From NCBI GenBank assembly GCA_017539215.1, contig JAFYHI010000026.1:1-57424 (forward strand): DNA of 57,424 nt. The letters run 5' to 3'. The position numbers and the translations under genes were made by a program. This stretch comes from Clostridia bacterium (GTDB lineage: Bacteria; Bacillota; Clostridia; Christensenellales; CAG-138). Below the pieces are notes generated by a model that did not search any database, was not told the origin of the DNA, and saw nothing but the letters and a program-made list of their open reading frames with translations. Positions 7,102 through 15,828 of the stretch are shown piece by piece. Position 1 is the first letter of the stretch. Each line of letters begins with the position of its first letter.

Positions 7102-9852
7102 CTATGAAACAAGTTCAATATTCATTTCCCACAAAATCTTTTCATACTCCGCCCCGAACATATCATAAAACCTCCCCAGTCCGCCCTTCCTGTCAAACGG
7201 GCTGAGGTCGAGATCCTGCGGCTCTATGCTGAGCGACACGGCGATATGATCCTTTATCAGGCGCAGCCACTCCATCTGCTCGTCGGTAAAGTGCACGCTG
7301 CCGGCGTTGCGGCGCAGCGTCCACTGCATGAAGTTATAGTCCACCCTGTCCGCAAAGGGCGCAAGGTTATCGGCATAGCCCATCTCGAAGCGTATGATCG
7401 AGATAAGGTCGGTAAGCTGCGAAACCGTGCCGCGCTTCACCTTCTCCGGCTTTTTGATGGCGTAGCAGTCCCACAGGCGGTCGAAGGTGATGTTATGCGC
7501 TTTCAGCTTTTCATGCAGCGCCTTGAGCCGCGCTATCGCCATGGGACGATCCTTATACCGCTGATCGTAGACGATGCGCAGGGCAAGTATCTCGTCCTTG
7601 TTTTCCTCTATGAACTCGCGGAAGGTCTTTATGATCCTGTCGGCATTCGCCTGCTTGTCCGCATCGAATCCCGCAAAAAGCACGGCATCGATATTGACGG
7701 AATCGATCACCTGATCGTGGCTGCGGCGCACGTTTTCGATGTAATCGCGGATTTCGGGAGCATAGAACGGCTGCACAGCCTCCTTGACGAGCTCGTTTTT
7801 CACCTCGTCCATGCGGCGCCGCTCGTCCTCGGTCGGCTCATGATCGTCTGAAAGATCGACTCCGGCCTTCAAAGAAACGACGTCCGGATCAAAGGCGTCC
7901 AGAAGCCGCTGTGCTATAACGCCCGCGCTGCTGCCGACGGCGGAGCTGAATTCACTGCGCTCCCTGTCGGTCATTTGACTGTTCAAACGGATAACGCGGT
8001 TCGCAAGCGAAGTGAGGGTATTCTCGTCCTTTGCGCCCATCGCCACGTTGAGCATCAGCTCCTTCATGCTGACGGAGGGCTTGCGCTCCAGAGTGCGGGT
8101 CTCGGTCTTTCTGGATTTGGTAACGCCGACAGCGTCTACGATAACGAAATGATCCTTGTTCTCCGTGGCGGAGGGCGTGACCTTCTGCAGATCGTCCTTG
8201 CCGAGCGTGCGGGTGCCGCGGCCCTTCATCTGCTCGAAATAGTTTTTGCTGCGAACATCGCGCATGAAGATAAGGCACTCGATGGGCTTGACGTCCGTGC
8301 CGGTGGCGATCATATCGACGGTGACGGCTATGCGGGGATAATAATCGTTGCGGAAGGCGCTGAGCACGGTCTCCGGGCGGTCCGCCTGACAGGTGATCTT
8401 TTGACAGAACTCGTTGCCCTCGCCGAACTCCTCGCGCACGATCTGGATGATGTCGTCCGCATGGCTGTCGGTCTTTGCGAATATCAGCGTTTTCGGAACC
8501 TCGTGGCGGTGCGGGAAAAGCTGCGTCGGCAGGCACTCCTTGAAGGTGCGGATAACGGTGCGGATCTGGCTTGGATTGACCACGTCCCGATCCATGTTGG
8601 AAGCGGTGTAATCCATATCCTCATCCATCTGCTTCCAGCGCTTTGCACGGGTCAGACGGTCGCGGTATTCGATCTGCTGCTTCATTATGTGAGCGCCGTT
8701 CCTGGTGACGTCGGTCTCGATCAGGAAGATGTCTTCACCGACGTTGACGCCGTCGATGATGGCCTGCTCGCGGGAATACTCGCTGACGATATTCTGATTG
8801 AAAAACGCAAAGGTGCGCTTGTCCGGCGTTGCGGTCAGCCCGATGATAAAGGCGTCGAAGTATTCAAGCACCTGATTCCAGACATTGTAAATAGATCGGT
8901 GGCATTCATCGACGATTATGCAGTCGAAGAACTCCGGGGGATACTTTTCGTTATAGACGACCTCTTTTGCGGGCTGGGAATCTGCGCCTTTCTGCTCGAA
9001 GAGGGATTCTTCCTCTGCCGATTCGTCCATTTCCTCGCCCTTCAGGATCGAATACATACGCTGAATTGTGCTGATGCAGATCTGAACGTCGTTCGGGATA
9101 TAGGAGCTGTTCAGACGGCGCACGCCGTAAAGCTGGGCAAACGAGCGATTATCGTCGTTCGGAGTGTAGGCAAGGAACTCGCGCTCGGCCTGTTCGCCGA
9201 GGGACTTGGTATCAACGAGGAACAGTATACGGCGCATCTTGCCGAATTTCAAAAGGCGGTATGCCGCCGTGATCGCGGTGAACGTCTTGCCCGCGCCGGT
9301 CGCCATCTGCACCAACGCCTTGGGACGGTTTTCCGCAAAGGAAGCGTCGAGGTTTTGGATCGCCGTGATCTGGCATTTGCGGAAGCCGGTCGTATCGAAG
9401 ACCGGGAAGCGCTTCATATTATTGCGGACCGTACCGGGCTTTGAGAGGAGCGCCTGCAGAGTTTCCGGCCTGTGGAACGAAAACACACGGCGGGAACGGT
9501 ACTTGATATCGCTGTAATCCGTGAACCGCGTGATCTGTCCGGTCGCCTCATACGCAAAGCGGATATTATAATCGGTTGTGATGTATCTGAAAGTGCTGTT
9601 TGCATAGCGGCCGGATTGACCTTCGACCACGGTGATGTTTTCACCAAGATCATCCCTCTTTGCCTCGATCACGCCGACCGGTTTGCCGCCGACGAAAAGG
9701 GCATAGTCGACCGGCCCGGTGCTGGTGGGGTATTCCCTCACCGCAACGCCGAGCGACGCCATGGGATTAACGCTGCGCAAGTCCTGCAGTACCCAGCCGG
9801 ACTGTTCAAGGCGAGCGTCAATAAGTTGTCGGGCTCTTTCTTCGGGTGTCAT
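7102..9852 (-). CDS. hsdR: Type I restriction enzyme, DEAD-box translocase/nuclease subunit
   Basis: HsdR translocates DNA with its ATP-driven motor and cuts it when the site is unmethylated. The 916-residue protein contains the N-terminal PD-(D/E)XK nuclease (PVDYALF with Asp49, then VIEAK with Glu63 and Lys65), Walker A ATGAGKT at 184-190, the DECH box at 315-318 and helicase motif VI MKGRGTR. The C-terminal part (about 650-916) has the EcoEI-type helical domain that docks on HsdM. Length and motifs indicate an intact subunit. ATG at 9852 is preceded by AAGGAATAAACT. It follows the ATPase gene by 56 bp and is GC-rich, unlike the genes that follow it. Confidence 0.95.
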   Translation of the reverse strand: MTPEERARQLIDARLEQSGWVLQDLRSVNPMASLGVAVREYPTSTGPVDYALFVGGKPVGVIEAKRDDLGENITVVEGQSGRYANSTFRYITTDYNIRFAYEATGQITRFTDYSDIKYRSRRVFSFHRPETLQALLSKPGTVRNNMKRFPVFDTTGFRKCQITAIQNLDASFAENRPKALVQMATGAGKTFTAITAAYRLLKFGKMRRILFLVDTKSLGEQAEREFLAYTPNDDNRSFAQLYGVRRLNSSYIPNDVQICISTIQRMYSILKGEEMDESAEEESLFEQKGADSQPAKEVVYNEKYPPEFFDCIIVDECHRSIYNVWNQVLEYFDAFIIGLTATPDKRTFAFFNQNIVSEYSREQAIIDGVNVGEDIFLIETDVTRNGAHIMKQQIEYRDRLTRAKRWKQMDEDMDYTASNMDRDVVNPSQIRTVIRTFKECLPTQLFPHRHEVPKTLIFAKTDSHADDIIQIVREEFGEGNEFCQKITCQADRPETVLSAFRNDYYPRIAVTVDMIATGTDVKPIECLIFMRDVRSKNYFEQMKGRGTRTLGKDDLQKVTPSATENKDHFVIVDAVGVTKSRKTETRTLERKPSVSMKELMLNVAMGAKDENTLTSLANRVIRLNSQMTDRERSEFSSAVGSSAGVIAQRLLDAFDPDVVSLKAGVDLSDDHEPTEDERRRMDEVKNELVKEAVQPFYAPEIRDYIENVRRSHDQVIDSVNIDAVLFAGFDADKQANADRIIKTFREFIEENKDEILALRIVYDQRYKDRPMAIARLKALHEKLKAHNITFDRLWDCYAIKKPEKVKRGTVSQLTDLISIIRFEMGYADNLAPFADRVDYNFMQWTLRRNAGSVHFTDEQMEWLRLIKDHIAVSLSIEPQDLDLSPFDRKGGLGRFYDMFGAEYEKILWEMNIELVS

Positions 9853-9908
9853 AGTTTATTCCTTATAAATCCTTCGTGATATGTTCATGCTGTGCGACGA
9901 TCATTCGC

Positions 9909-11186
9909 TCAATTCTTTAGTGCAGTTATCGGCACGACATAAACTCCGTCCTCGCGCCTGTACGCGTAGGGAGAGGTTCCGGTTAGGACCATAAGGAACG
10001 ACGGCTCTTTCATTTTAGTCGTATCGATCTTGTCCGCAACTGTTTTCAGCGTATGCGCGCCTTCCTCGATCAGCTTATCCCCGCCGAGCTTGATCTCGAC
10101 AAGGCCGTAGCTCCCGTTGCGCAGATGTATGACAGCGTCGCATTCCAAACCCTCTTTGGTGCGGAAATGATACACGCTGCCGTCCATCGACTCGGCATAA
10201 ACGCGCAGATCGCGGATGCAGAGCGTTTCAAAGAACAGGCCGCAGGTCTCGAGGTCGTTCAATAGATCGCCGGGGCCGACGCCGAGAGCGGCCGTTGCAA
10301 TGGAAGGATCCACGAAATAGCGTGTATCGGAGGTGCGTATCGCCGTTTTTGATCGGAGATTCGGACTCCATGCGGGACAGTCCTCGATAACGAATATTTT
10401 TTTCAGCGCGTTGGTGTATGAAACCACGGTATCTTTGCTCAGATCCATATCGTCGCTGACGTTGATGTCCTCGCAGATGGTGGTGTTCGGAGCCTGCGTG
10501 CCCTGATGCCTTGCCAGAGAGCGCATTAAAAGACGCGCACGGTTTTCATTGCGCGAAACGCCGTCCACGCGGCTGATATCGGATTTTACAACTGCGTCAA
10601 GGTAGTCGAAGGACTGCACGAGGGCGTCTTCGCCCTCAAGGAAAGTTGCTTGCGGCCATCCGCCGCGGCAGATCAGAAATGCGATATCTTCGAGCGTTGC
10701 CGTGTTCTCCGCGAAAATCGGCATATCGCCTTCGGAGAACAGCGCGCCGAGGCTGACAGCGCCGGAGGATTCGCCGGATTCGTAAAGGCTCATCGGCCTC
10801 ATCCTTATCCAAGCAAATCTGCCCGTGCCCGTATGGTGCACCTGCTCGAGATCCGCAGGGACTGCAGAACCGGTCAGGAGGAAATGTCCGAAGCCGCTGC
10901 GGTGGTCTGCCTCGAAACGCACGGCGTCCCAAAGCTTCGGCGCGAGCTGCCATTCGTCGATCAGACGTGGCGTTTCGCCCTGAAGCAGCGAACGCGGGCT
11001 GATATCGGCAAGCTGGAGGTTTTGCCTCACCCTGTCGGGATCGCTCATATAAAGAATGCTGGCGGCATGCTGCTCACAGGTGGTCGTCTTTCCGCACCAC
11101 TTTGCGCCTTCCACCAGTATCGCGCCTTTATTTCTCAAACGATTGGCAATCGCCTCGTCGATAACTCTTGGTTTATAGTCTGTCAT
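9909..11186 (-). CDS. AAA-type ATPase with DUF4143 (ExeA/AAA_14-like)
   Basis: The 425-residue protein starts MTDYKPRVIDEAIANRL and has a P-loop (EGAKWCGKTT, about 25-34), a Walker B-like RLIDEWQ segment and the sensor-like HFLLTGSA. These are followed by MSLYESGESSG and a C-terminal nuclease-like region with GLECDAVIHLRNGSYGLVEIKLGG, which matches the Asp..Glu-X-Lys pattern of DUF4143 proteins. Members are widespread, often near mobile DNA, and mostly uncharacterised. The start at 11186 is chosen for GGAGGACGGCTTA; upstream in-frame ATGs overlap the promoter. It heads the minus-strand cluster leading into hsdR and may be co-transcribed, though a 56-bp gap separates them. Whether it works with the type I system is unknown. 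Confidence 0.85.
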   Translation of the reverse strand: MTDYKPRVIDEAIANRLRNKGAILVEGAKWCGKTTTCEQHAASILYMSDPDRVRQNLQLADISPRSLLQGETPRLIDEWQLAPKLWDAVRFEADHRSGFGHFLLTGSAVPADLEQVHHTGTGRFAWIRMRPMSLYESGESSGAVSLGALFSEGDMPIFAENTATLEDIAFLICRGGWPQATFLEGEDALVQSFDYLDAVVKSDISRVDGVSRNENRARLLMRSLARHQGTQAPNTTICEDINVSDDMDLSKDTVVSYTNALKKIFVIEDCPAWSPNLRSKTAIRTSDTRYFVDPSIATAALGVGPGDLLNDLETCGLFFETLCIRDLRVYAESMDGSVYHFRTKEGLECDAVIHLRNGSYGLVEIKLGGDKLIEEGAHTLKTVADKIDTTKMKEPSFLMVLTGTSPYAYRREDGVYVVPITALKN

Positions 11187-11217
11187 TAAGCCGTCCTCCG
11201 CCATGCTCGTTGATAAT

Positions 11218-11246
11218 AGTATACAGCATTGCCAGATAACAGTCAA
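11218..11246 (-). promoter_or_regulatory. Promoter of the ATPase / type I RM cluster
   Basis: Minus-strand TTGACT (11241-11246) and TATACT (11218-11223) are 17 bp apart and lie about 30 bp before the ATG at 11186. Confidence 0.75.
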
Positions 11247-11462
11247 GCAAAACCTGCGTTTTGGCGATAAAACAGTCTGCGATTCGGAGCTGTTACAACC
11301 TGGTTCTCGGCGCTAAAACGCAATACAACTGTGACTATGTTGTAGCCTCAAAAACGAAGAATTATAAATAACTCAACAAACACGCTGAAATAATAATGCA
11401 CAAAGAACGGTTTTCCCCGATAATCGGTCTTTTATTTTTGCCTATAACCCATGAGAAGTGTT

Positions 11463-11585
11463 TTAGCAAACCGTGCACAATAAAATAAATCTACCAATCG
11501 GCACGATAAAAACATCTTCGATTTGTTCTTTCTTCGAATCTGCTTCTTCGTTCTTTAGTGTTTTCTCTCCTGTATTTTCAACCAT
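11463..11585 (-). CDS. Possible 40-residue protein downstream of tnpV-type leader
   Basis: An ATG at 11583-11585, preceded by GGGAGACAATAG, opens a 40-codon frame: a charged N-terminal half (MVENTGEKTLKNEEADSKKE) and a hydrophobic C-terminus (FIVPIGRFILLCTVC). It lies on the strand that reads away from the inverted tnpV leader at 11666-11699. I do not recognise it. It could be a real small peptide of the mobile element or chance; the ribosome binding site and biased composition are the only support. The remaining space from 11250 to 11460 is AT-rich and shows no gene. Confidence 0.3.
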   Translation of the reverse strand: MVENTGEKTLKNEEADSKKEQIEDVFIVPIGRFILLCTVC

Positions 11586-11665
11586 CTATTGTCTCCCGAG
11601 TTAGCTTTTACTTCCAATATTCTCGACTCAAATTAAGCAAGGCCAATCAAGTCTATTATCCATAG

Positions 11666-11699
11666 GTTTATCCTCCTTTTTGTTTCTGAGGATATGATA
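11666..11699 (-). repeat. tnpV leader, copy 2 (inverted)
   Basis: Read on the minus strand this matches 2269-2304 almost perfectly, including the CTCAGAAACAAAAAGGAGG ribosome-binding block. The leader similarity continues further upstream (ACATTCGTCA). The expected tnpV is absent: the frame at ATG 11661-11663 stops after 11 codons. Confidence 0.8.
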
Positions 11700-11804
11700 G
11701 CAGACCGAATTCGTTTTGACGAATGTGCGAATCGGGATTTTTCGGGAGATGCGTGCCGTTTTTATAAATCCGTTATGATGATTCGCACTACAGTAAAACC
11801 TGAA

Positions 11805-11857
11805 GCCCCGCGCCGTCCGTCCTGTGGACGATTCAGACGGCGTGGGGCCGGTTTTCT
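11805..11857 (+). terminator. Hairpin beyond the ABC permease gene
   Basis: GCCCCGCGCCGTC and GACGGCGTGGGGC form a long stem with an 18-nt loop, followed on the plus strand by CGGTTTTCTT. It lies about 110 bp past the permease stop. It may end transcripts in either direction. Confidence 0.5.
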
Positions 11858-11963
11858 TATTTGTCAGCAGGACGGGCAGTACAGGGCTTCAGGTTCCTTT
11901 TCCCGACACAGCCCCCAAAAGCGGGTGAATGATCGGCTTTTTTGCAGGTGTTGGGAGAGTGAA

Positions 11964-14357
11964 TCATTCAGCGGCTTTAAGCGCCTCGACCATATCGATC
12001 TTTTTGTTTTTGCGTGCGACCAGGAGCCCGACAAGCAAGGAAGTGCCGAAGGTCAAAAGAACGGACACGATATAGGTCAGAGGCCCCAGCATCAGCTTAA
12101 GCTCGTATTCGCTTGCGAGCGCAGTCAAAAGCCACTTGAGAACGGCTGCGCCGGCAGGCAGTCCGATGATGACGCCGATCACGGTAAGCCAAATGTTCTG
12201 CGAGATCAGCAGCCTTCCGATCGCTCTGTCGCGGAAGCCGAGCACCTTCAGCGTGGCGAGCTCGCGGTAACGCTCCACATAGCTCATTATCCCGAGATTG
12301 TAGAGCACCACGACGCCGAGTATCACAGCGGCGATAACGAGTATCAGCACCATGCTGTCCATGATGCTGACAAAGCTGTTAAAGCTTTCCATCAGCTGCG
12401 CCTGATCCTGCCGGCCGGTTATCATATCAGACTTTGCGACGTCGGCTGACTTGACGTTGGTATAGACGGCCGTCGGGCTGTATTCGATCCCAAGCCTGTC
12501 TGCCAGGGCGTCCGTCATGGTAACGCTTTCGGTCATCACAGAGCGGTTGTAGCCGACCACCTTTGCAGAGTAGGTCGCCTCCGAACCGTAGGGAGAGAAC
12601 TCAACCGTATCGCCTATGTTTGCTCTGTCCTTGAGGCGCAGGCAGAGGTACACGCCTTCATCGGAAAGCGTTATCCGCCTGTTTGCTTCATCGACAACAT
12701 TATACAGACCGTTGTCGTTGTGGATTATATCGAGCATCACGGTGTCGCCGCCGAGGCTTATGCCGGAAACGGACTCCCAATCTCCGCCAAGCTCCTGCGC
12801 AAGAGCCTTCGCCTTTTCGCTGTCCGCACCTTCGCCGATGTTCACCTTGGTGGCATAGGCCGAGATATCATTATTTAAAAGATCGAGGAAGCCTGCCATG
12901 GTGTCGCGCATGCCGAGCCCGCCGACAAGCAGTATCATGCAGCCGCTGATTCCGATAAGGGTCATGGCAAGGCGGCTCTTGTGCCGCGACAGGTCACGAA
13001 GGTTCCACTTTGTCCCAAAGTTCATTTTGTCAAAGAATCTGAGCCGCTCGAAAATGCTCTTCCTCATCTTCTTCGGCGTGTACGGGCGAAGAGTATCCGC
13101 CGCGCAGCCGCGAAGCTGACGGCGTACGGAAAGGAAGCTGATGAGCGTCAAAAGAGCCACCGTGCCGATAAGTATCGGATAGCAGAAACCGGGCACGGCA
13201 GCCGACCAATCCGGCATATCAAAATACGTGCCCATCATGCCGTTCTCACTCATAATGAGCCCGCACACCAGATATCCGAGCCCAACTCCGAGCGCCGTTC
13301 CGATAAGGCCGATAACAAGCCCGTAAGAGGTGTAGTGCAGAAGTATCCGGCGGTTTTTGAAGCCGAGCGCTTTAAGCGTGCCTATCTGCTGTTTTTCCCT
13401 GGCGGCAATGCGGTGCATGGTCGTCACCATCGTCAGTACGCCGATCGCAAGGAACAGGACCGGCAGCACCGAGCCCATCGTCCTGCCCTCGTCGGCTTCG
13501 CCCATGGCCTCCTTGTAAACTACGTGATCGTCCTTCGAGGTGACCATAATGGTCTTGCCAAGCGCCTTTTTCACCGCTTCCTCAAGCTTCGTTTTCTCCA
13601 TACCGGAAAGCAGGTTGATCTGGCAGAAGACGCGGTCCTCCGCGGCGCTCGTCATCTCACCGGTAAGCATGGACTTCGCCGCATCCGCGGCGTCCGTCTC
13701 CCCCATTCCGGCGGCGGTCAACTCATCCTCCATGGCCTTGAGGATCTTTTTCTCCAATACTCCGCGCAGCTTGGCGGGTGAGATATAAGCATAGCCGAAG
13801 GCGCTGTAATCGGGCATTACCTGGTTCGAGTCGGCAACGCATATCATATGCTCGCCCGATTTGATGAGGCCGACCACCTCGCCCTCTACGGTTATGTTCT
13901 GAAACGACAGCCCGATCGTGTCGCCGAGGGAGATCCCGTTTGCTGCAGCGTATTTATCGGAAAGCCAAATGCCCTCGCCCTCGGGATCGTACTCTTCGCC
14001 GCTCATCAGCACGAACGTCGATACGTTGAAATCCTCGCTCACGTCAACAGCAAGCGCTTTGTTCTGTGCGTTCTCAACGTCCAGATTTACCGAGAGGAAC
14101 CTTGTCGCCGCATCGACTCCGTTTATCGAGGCAACGGCGGCAAGCTCTTCTGAGGTGAAGCCGTCCGGCGAGTACAGGCGGAAATCGGCGTAATGCGTAT
14201 CGCCGAAAAACTTTGAGGTATCGACCTCGATGGTGCGCCACTCCATGTTGAAGCCGAGAAAGATGCCCACGCCAAGCGTTATCATTATAAGCATGGATAT
14301 GAACTGCGCCTTGTATGAAAGGGCAGTCCTCAGCAGTTTTCTGAAAAGCATCACCAT
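11964..14357 (-). CDS. ABC transporter permease (FtsX/MacB-like)
   Basis: The 797-residue protein has the layout of the large Gram-positive FtsX-domain permeases. One transmembrane segment lies near residues 15-37, followed by a long extracytoplasmic domain to about 270. Three transmembrane segments follow with the MHRIAAREKQQIGTLKALGF coupling motif, then a second extracytoplasmic domain and a final three segments with SYVERYRELATLKVLGFRD. The two 'TLKALGF/TLKVLGF' blocks mark two FtsX domains. It probably exports or extracts a substrate from the membrane using the ATPase encoded just upstream (ATG overlaps the ATPase stop). Peptides, lipids or antibiotics are typical substrates; none can be assigned here. 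Two palindromic operators upstream of the pair suggest a dedicated repressor. Confidence 0.92.
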   Translation of the reverse strand: MVMLFRKLLRTALSYKAQFISMLIMITLGVGIFLGFNMEWRTIEVDTSKFFGDTHYADFRLYSPDGFTSEELAAVASINGVDAATRFLSVNLDVENAQNKALAVDVSEDFNVSTFVLMSGEEYDPEGEGIWLSDKYAAANGISLGDTIGLSFQNITVEGEVVGLIKSGEHMICVADSNQVMPDYSAFGYAYISPAKLRGVLEKKILKAMEDELTAAGMGETDAADAAKSMLTGEMTSAAEDRVFCQINLLSGMEKTKLEEAVKKALGKTIMVTSKDDHVVYKEAMGEADEGRTMGSVLPVLFLAIGVLTMVTTMHRIAAREKQQIGTLKALGFKNRRILLHYTSYGLVIGLIGTALGVGLGYLVCGLIMSENGMMGTYFDMPDWSAAVPGFCYPILIGTVALLTLISFLSVRRQLRGCAADTLRPYTPKKMRKSIFERLRFFDKMNFGTKWNLRDLSRHKSRLAMTLIGISGCMILLVGGLGMRDTMAGFLDLLNNDISAYATKVNIGEGADSEKAKALAQELGGDWESVSGISLGGDTVMLDIIHNDNGLYNVVDEANRRITLSDEGVYLCLRLKDRANIGDTVEFSPYGSEATYSAKVVGYNRSVMTESVTMTDALADRLGIEYSPTAVYTNVKSADVAKSDMITGRQDQAQLMESFNSFVSIMDSMVLILVIAAVILGVVVLYNLGIMSYVERYRELATLKVLGFRDRAIGRLLISQNIWLTVIGVIIGLPAGAAVLKWLLTALASEYELKLMLGPLTYIVSVLLTFGTSLLVGLLVARKNKKIDMVEALKAAE

Positions 14358-15052
14358 TCCACCTCTTCCGCGCTCAGGGGCTCCGCCTGTTCATCTACGG
14401 AGCGTATCCTTCCGTTCTTTACCCGGATAACGACGTCGGCCATCTTTGCGATATTTTGGTTGTGGGTCACGACCACGATCGTCTTGCCGAGATCCTTTGC
14501 CATGCCGAGCAGCAGCTTTAATACCATAACGCCTGTCTCGGAATCGAGCGCACCGGTCGGCTCGTCGCAGAGAAGTATCTTCGGGTTCTTTGCAAGCGCG
14601 CGTGCTATCGATATTCGCTGCTGCTCGCCTCCTGAAAGCTCCGAGGGGAAGTGATCGAGATGATCCGAAAGCCCGATCTTGGCGATTATATCCTTCGCGT
14701 CGAGCGCGTACGGTGATATATCCGAAACGAGCTTAACGTTTTCATATGCGGTCAAGGTGGGTATCAGGTTGTAAAACTGAAACACGAAGCCCACTGTCGA
14801 GGCACGGTAATCGGCAAGCTCGTTGTCCGAAAGCTTGGATATGTCCTTTCCGCCCACCGTTATCGTACCTTCATCCGGGCTGTCAAGCCCGCCGAGCAGG
14901 TTCAAAAGCGTGCTCTTGCCGGCGCCGGACGGCCCGAGTATAACTACGAACCTGCCCTCGTCCAGCGTGAAGCTCACGCGGTCAAGAGCGCGCAGCACGT
15001 GATCGCCGCTCTTATAGATCTTTGAAACCTCGTTAAACCTTACTATCTCCAT
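14351..15052 (-). CDS. ABC transporter ATPase (LolD/MacB type)
   Basis: The 233-residue ATPase shows Walker A GPSGAGKST, the signature LSGGEQQRISIARALA, Walker B ILLCDEPTGALD and the H-loop TVVVVTHN. This is the pattern of the MacB/LolD group that powers FtsX-type permeases. ATG at 15052 is preceded by GGGAAAGGTATAAAAAG; a further in-frame ATG at 15100 lacks a site. It is translationally coupled to the permease gene. The 5' region (15053-15310) carries two AGTTAG-N6-CTAACT palindromes that probably control the operon. Confidence 0.95.
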   Translation of the reverse strand: MEIVRFNEVSKIYKSGDHVLRALDRVSFTLDEGRFVVILGPSGAGKSTLLNLLGGLDSPDEGTITVGGKDISKLSDNELADYRASTVGFVFQFYNLIPTLTAYENVKLVSDISPYALDAKDIIAKIGLSDHLDHFPSELSGGEQQRISIARALAKNPKILLCDEPTGALDSETGVMVLKLLLGMAKDLGKTIVVVTHNQNIAKMADVVIRVKNGRIRSVDEQAEPLSAEEVEW

Positions 15053-15226
15053 CTTTTTATACCTTTCCCGGCAGTTTGCCGCTTTTGTCAGCATAATCAA
15101 CGTCCTTCACGGCGGAACAGCCGACAGGCCGTACGAAAAGCGCTTCAAGCCGTATCCGTTCTGCTTTCGTCGGTCCGCGGTATCCCGATACCGCCGGTCA
15201 TCGAACAGACCCTGCGGACGAACAGA

Positions 15227-15252
15227 GTTGAGTTAGCAGCGCCTAACTCAAC
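15227..15252. promoter_or_regulatory. Palindromic operator 1
   Basis: GTTGAGTTAG, a 6-bp spacer CAGCGC, then CTAACTCAAC: perfect 10-bp arms. It lies about 175 bp upstream of the ABC ATPase start. Confidence 0.65.
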
Positions 15253-15286
15253 TTCCAAAAAACAAGAGGGCCGTCCCCAAACGAAC

Positions 15287-15304
15287 AGTTAGCCGCCTCT
15301 AACT
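15287..15304. promoter_or_regulatory. Palindromic operator 2
   Basis: AGTTAG, 6-bp spacer CCGCCT, CTAACT: the same core and spacing as operator 1, 60 bp away. Two sites with the same geometry point to one dimeric repressor (MarR-like proteins use such sites); no regulator gene is beside them. Confidence 0.6.
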
Positions 15305-15433
15305 CATTTTATCATTGCCGTTGGCCCTTGTCAATACCGTTCGTTCATAATGCTTTTCACGCGCGGCATGATAAGCGTTCTCAAGCAAAAACTCAGCGCC
15401 GTCATCTTTGGTTACAGACATTTTGTACATAGA

Positions 15434-15465
15434 AAGATCCGGGTCAGGAAAACCCGGATCTTGGA
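15434..15465 (-). terminator. Hairpin in the gene-poor stretch 15305-15828
   Basis: AAGATCCGGGT/ACCCGGATCTT is an 11-bp stem, followed on the minus strand by TCTATGT, so a weak terminator at best. The rest of 15305-15765 contains no convincing gene on either strand: open frames at 15299-15502 and 15350-15703 lack ribosome binding sites and family resemblance. Confidence 0.45.
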
Positions 15466-15767
15466 GCGAACCATCATAACGGATTATTCGATCGGAGCAC
15501 AATCATCCCCGCAGACCGCCGTTTCAGAGGTTCATGGTAAGGTGAATTATCGAAAGAGCATCAAGCTGGCGTACCGTAAATCATCTTTGACAAGGATTGC
15601 TGTGCCGAGCACATATCTGAGCAATCACGGCGTCAGCGGAAGTGACGATCCCATAGACCTTAACGCCTCCTTTGATGCGGGGCTGCAGGTCTTCGATGAA
15701 TAGGGGTGCGATGCAGGCAAAAGCATACATTGCACGAACAAAACCGGTTTATGGCGATCGTCTGTTA

Positions 15768-15799
15768 TAAAAGCGGCCTCCTCATGCAGGAGACCGCTT
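15768..15799 (-). terminator. Terminator of the NaPi/PhoU gene
   Basis: On the minus strand AAGCGGTCTCCT pairs (one mismatch) with AGGAGGCCGCTT and is followed by TTATAA. It is 30 bp past the stop at 15829. Confidence 0.6.
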
Positions 15800-15828
15800 G
15801 GCCGCTGTTTATGCGCGGACGGCTCGCG

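Noticed and set aside
15299-15703. Open frames on both strands between the ABC and NaPi/PhoU genes
   Set aside because: No ribosome binding site, one overlaps an operator and another a hairpin; composition does not look coding.
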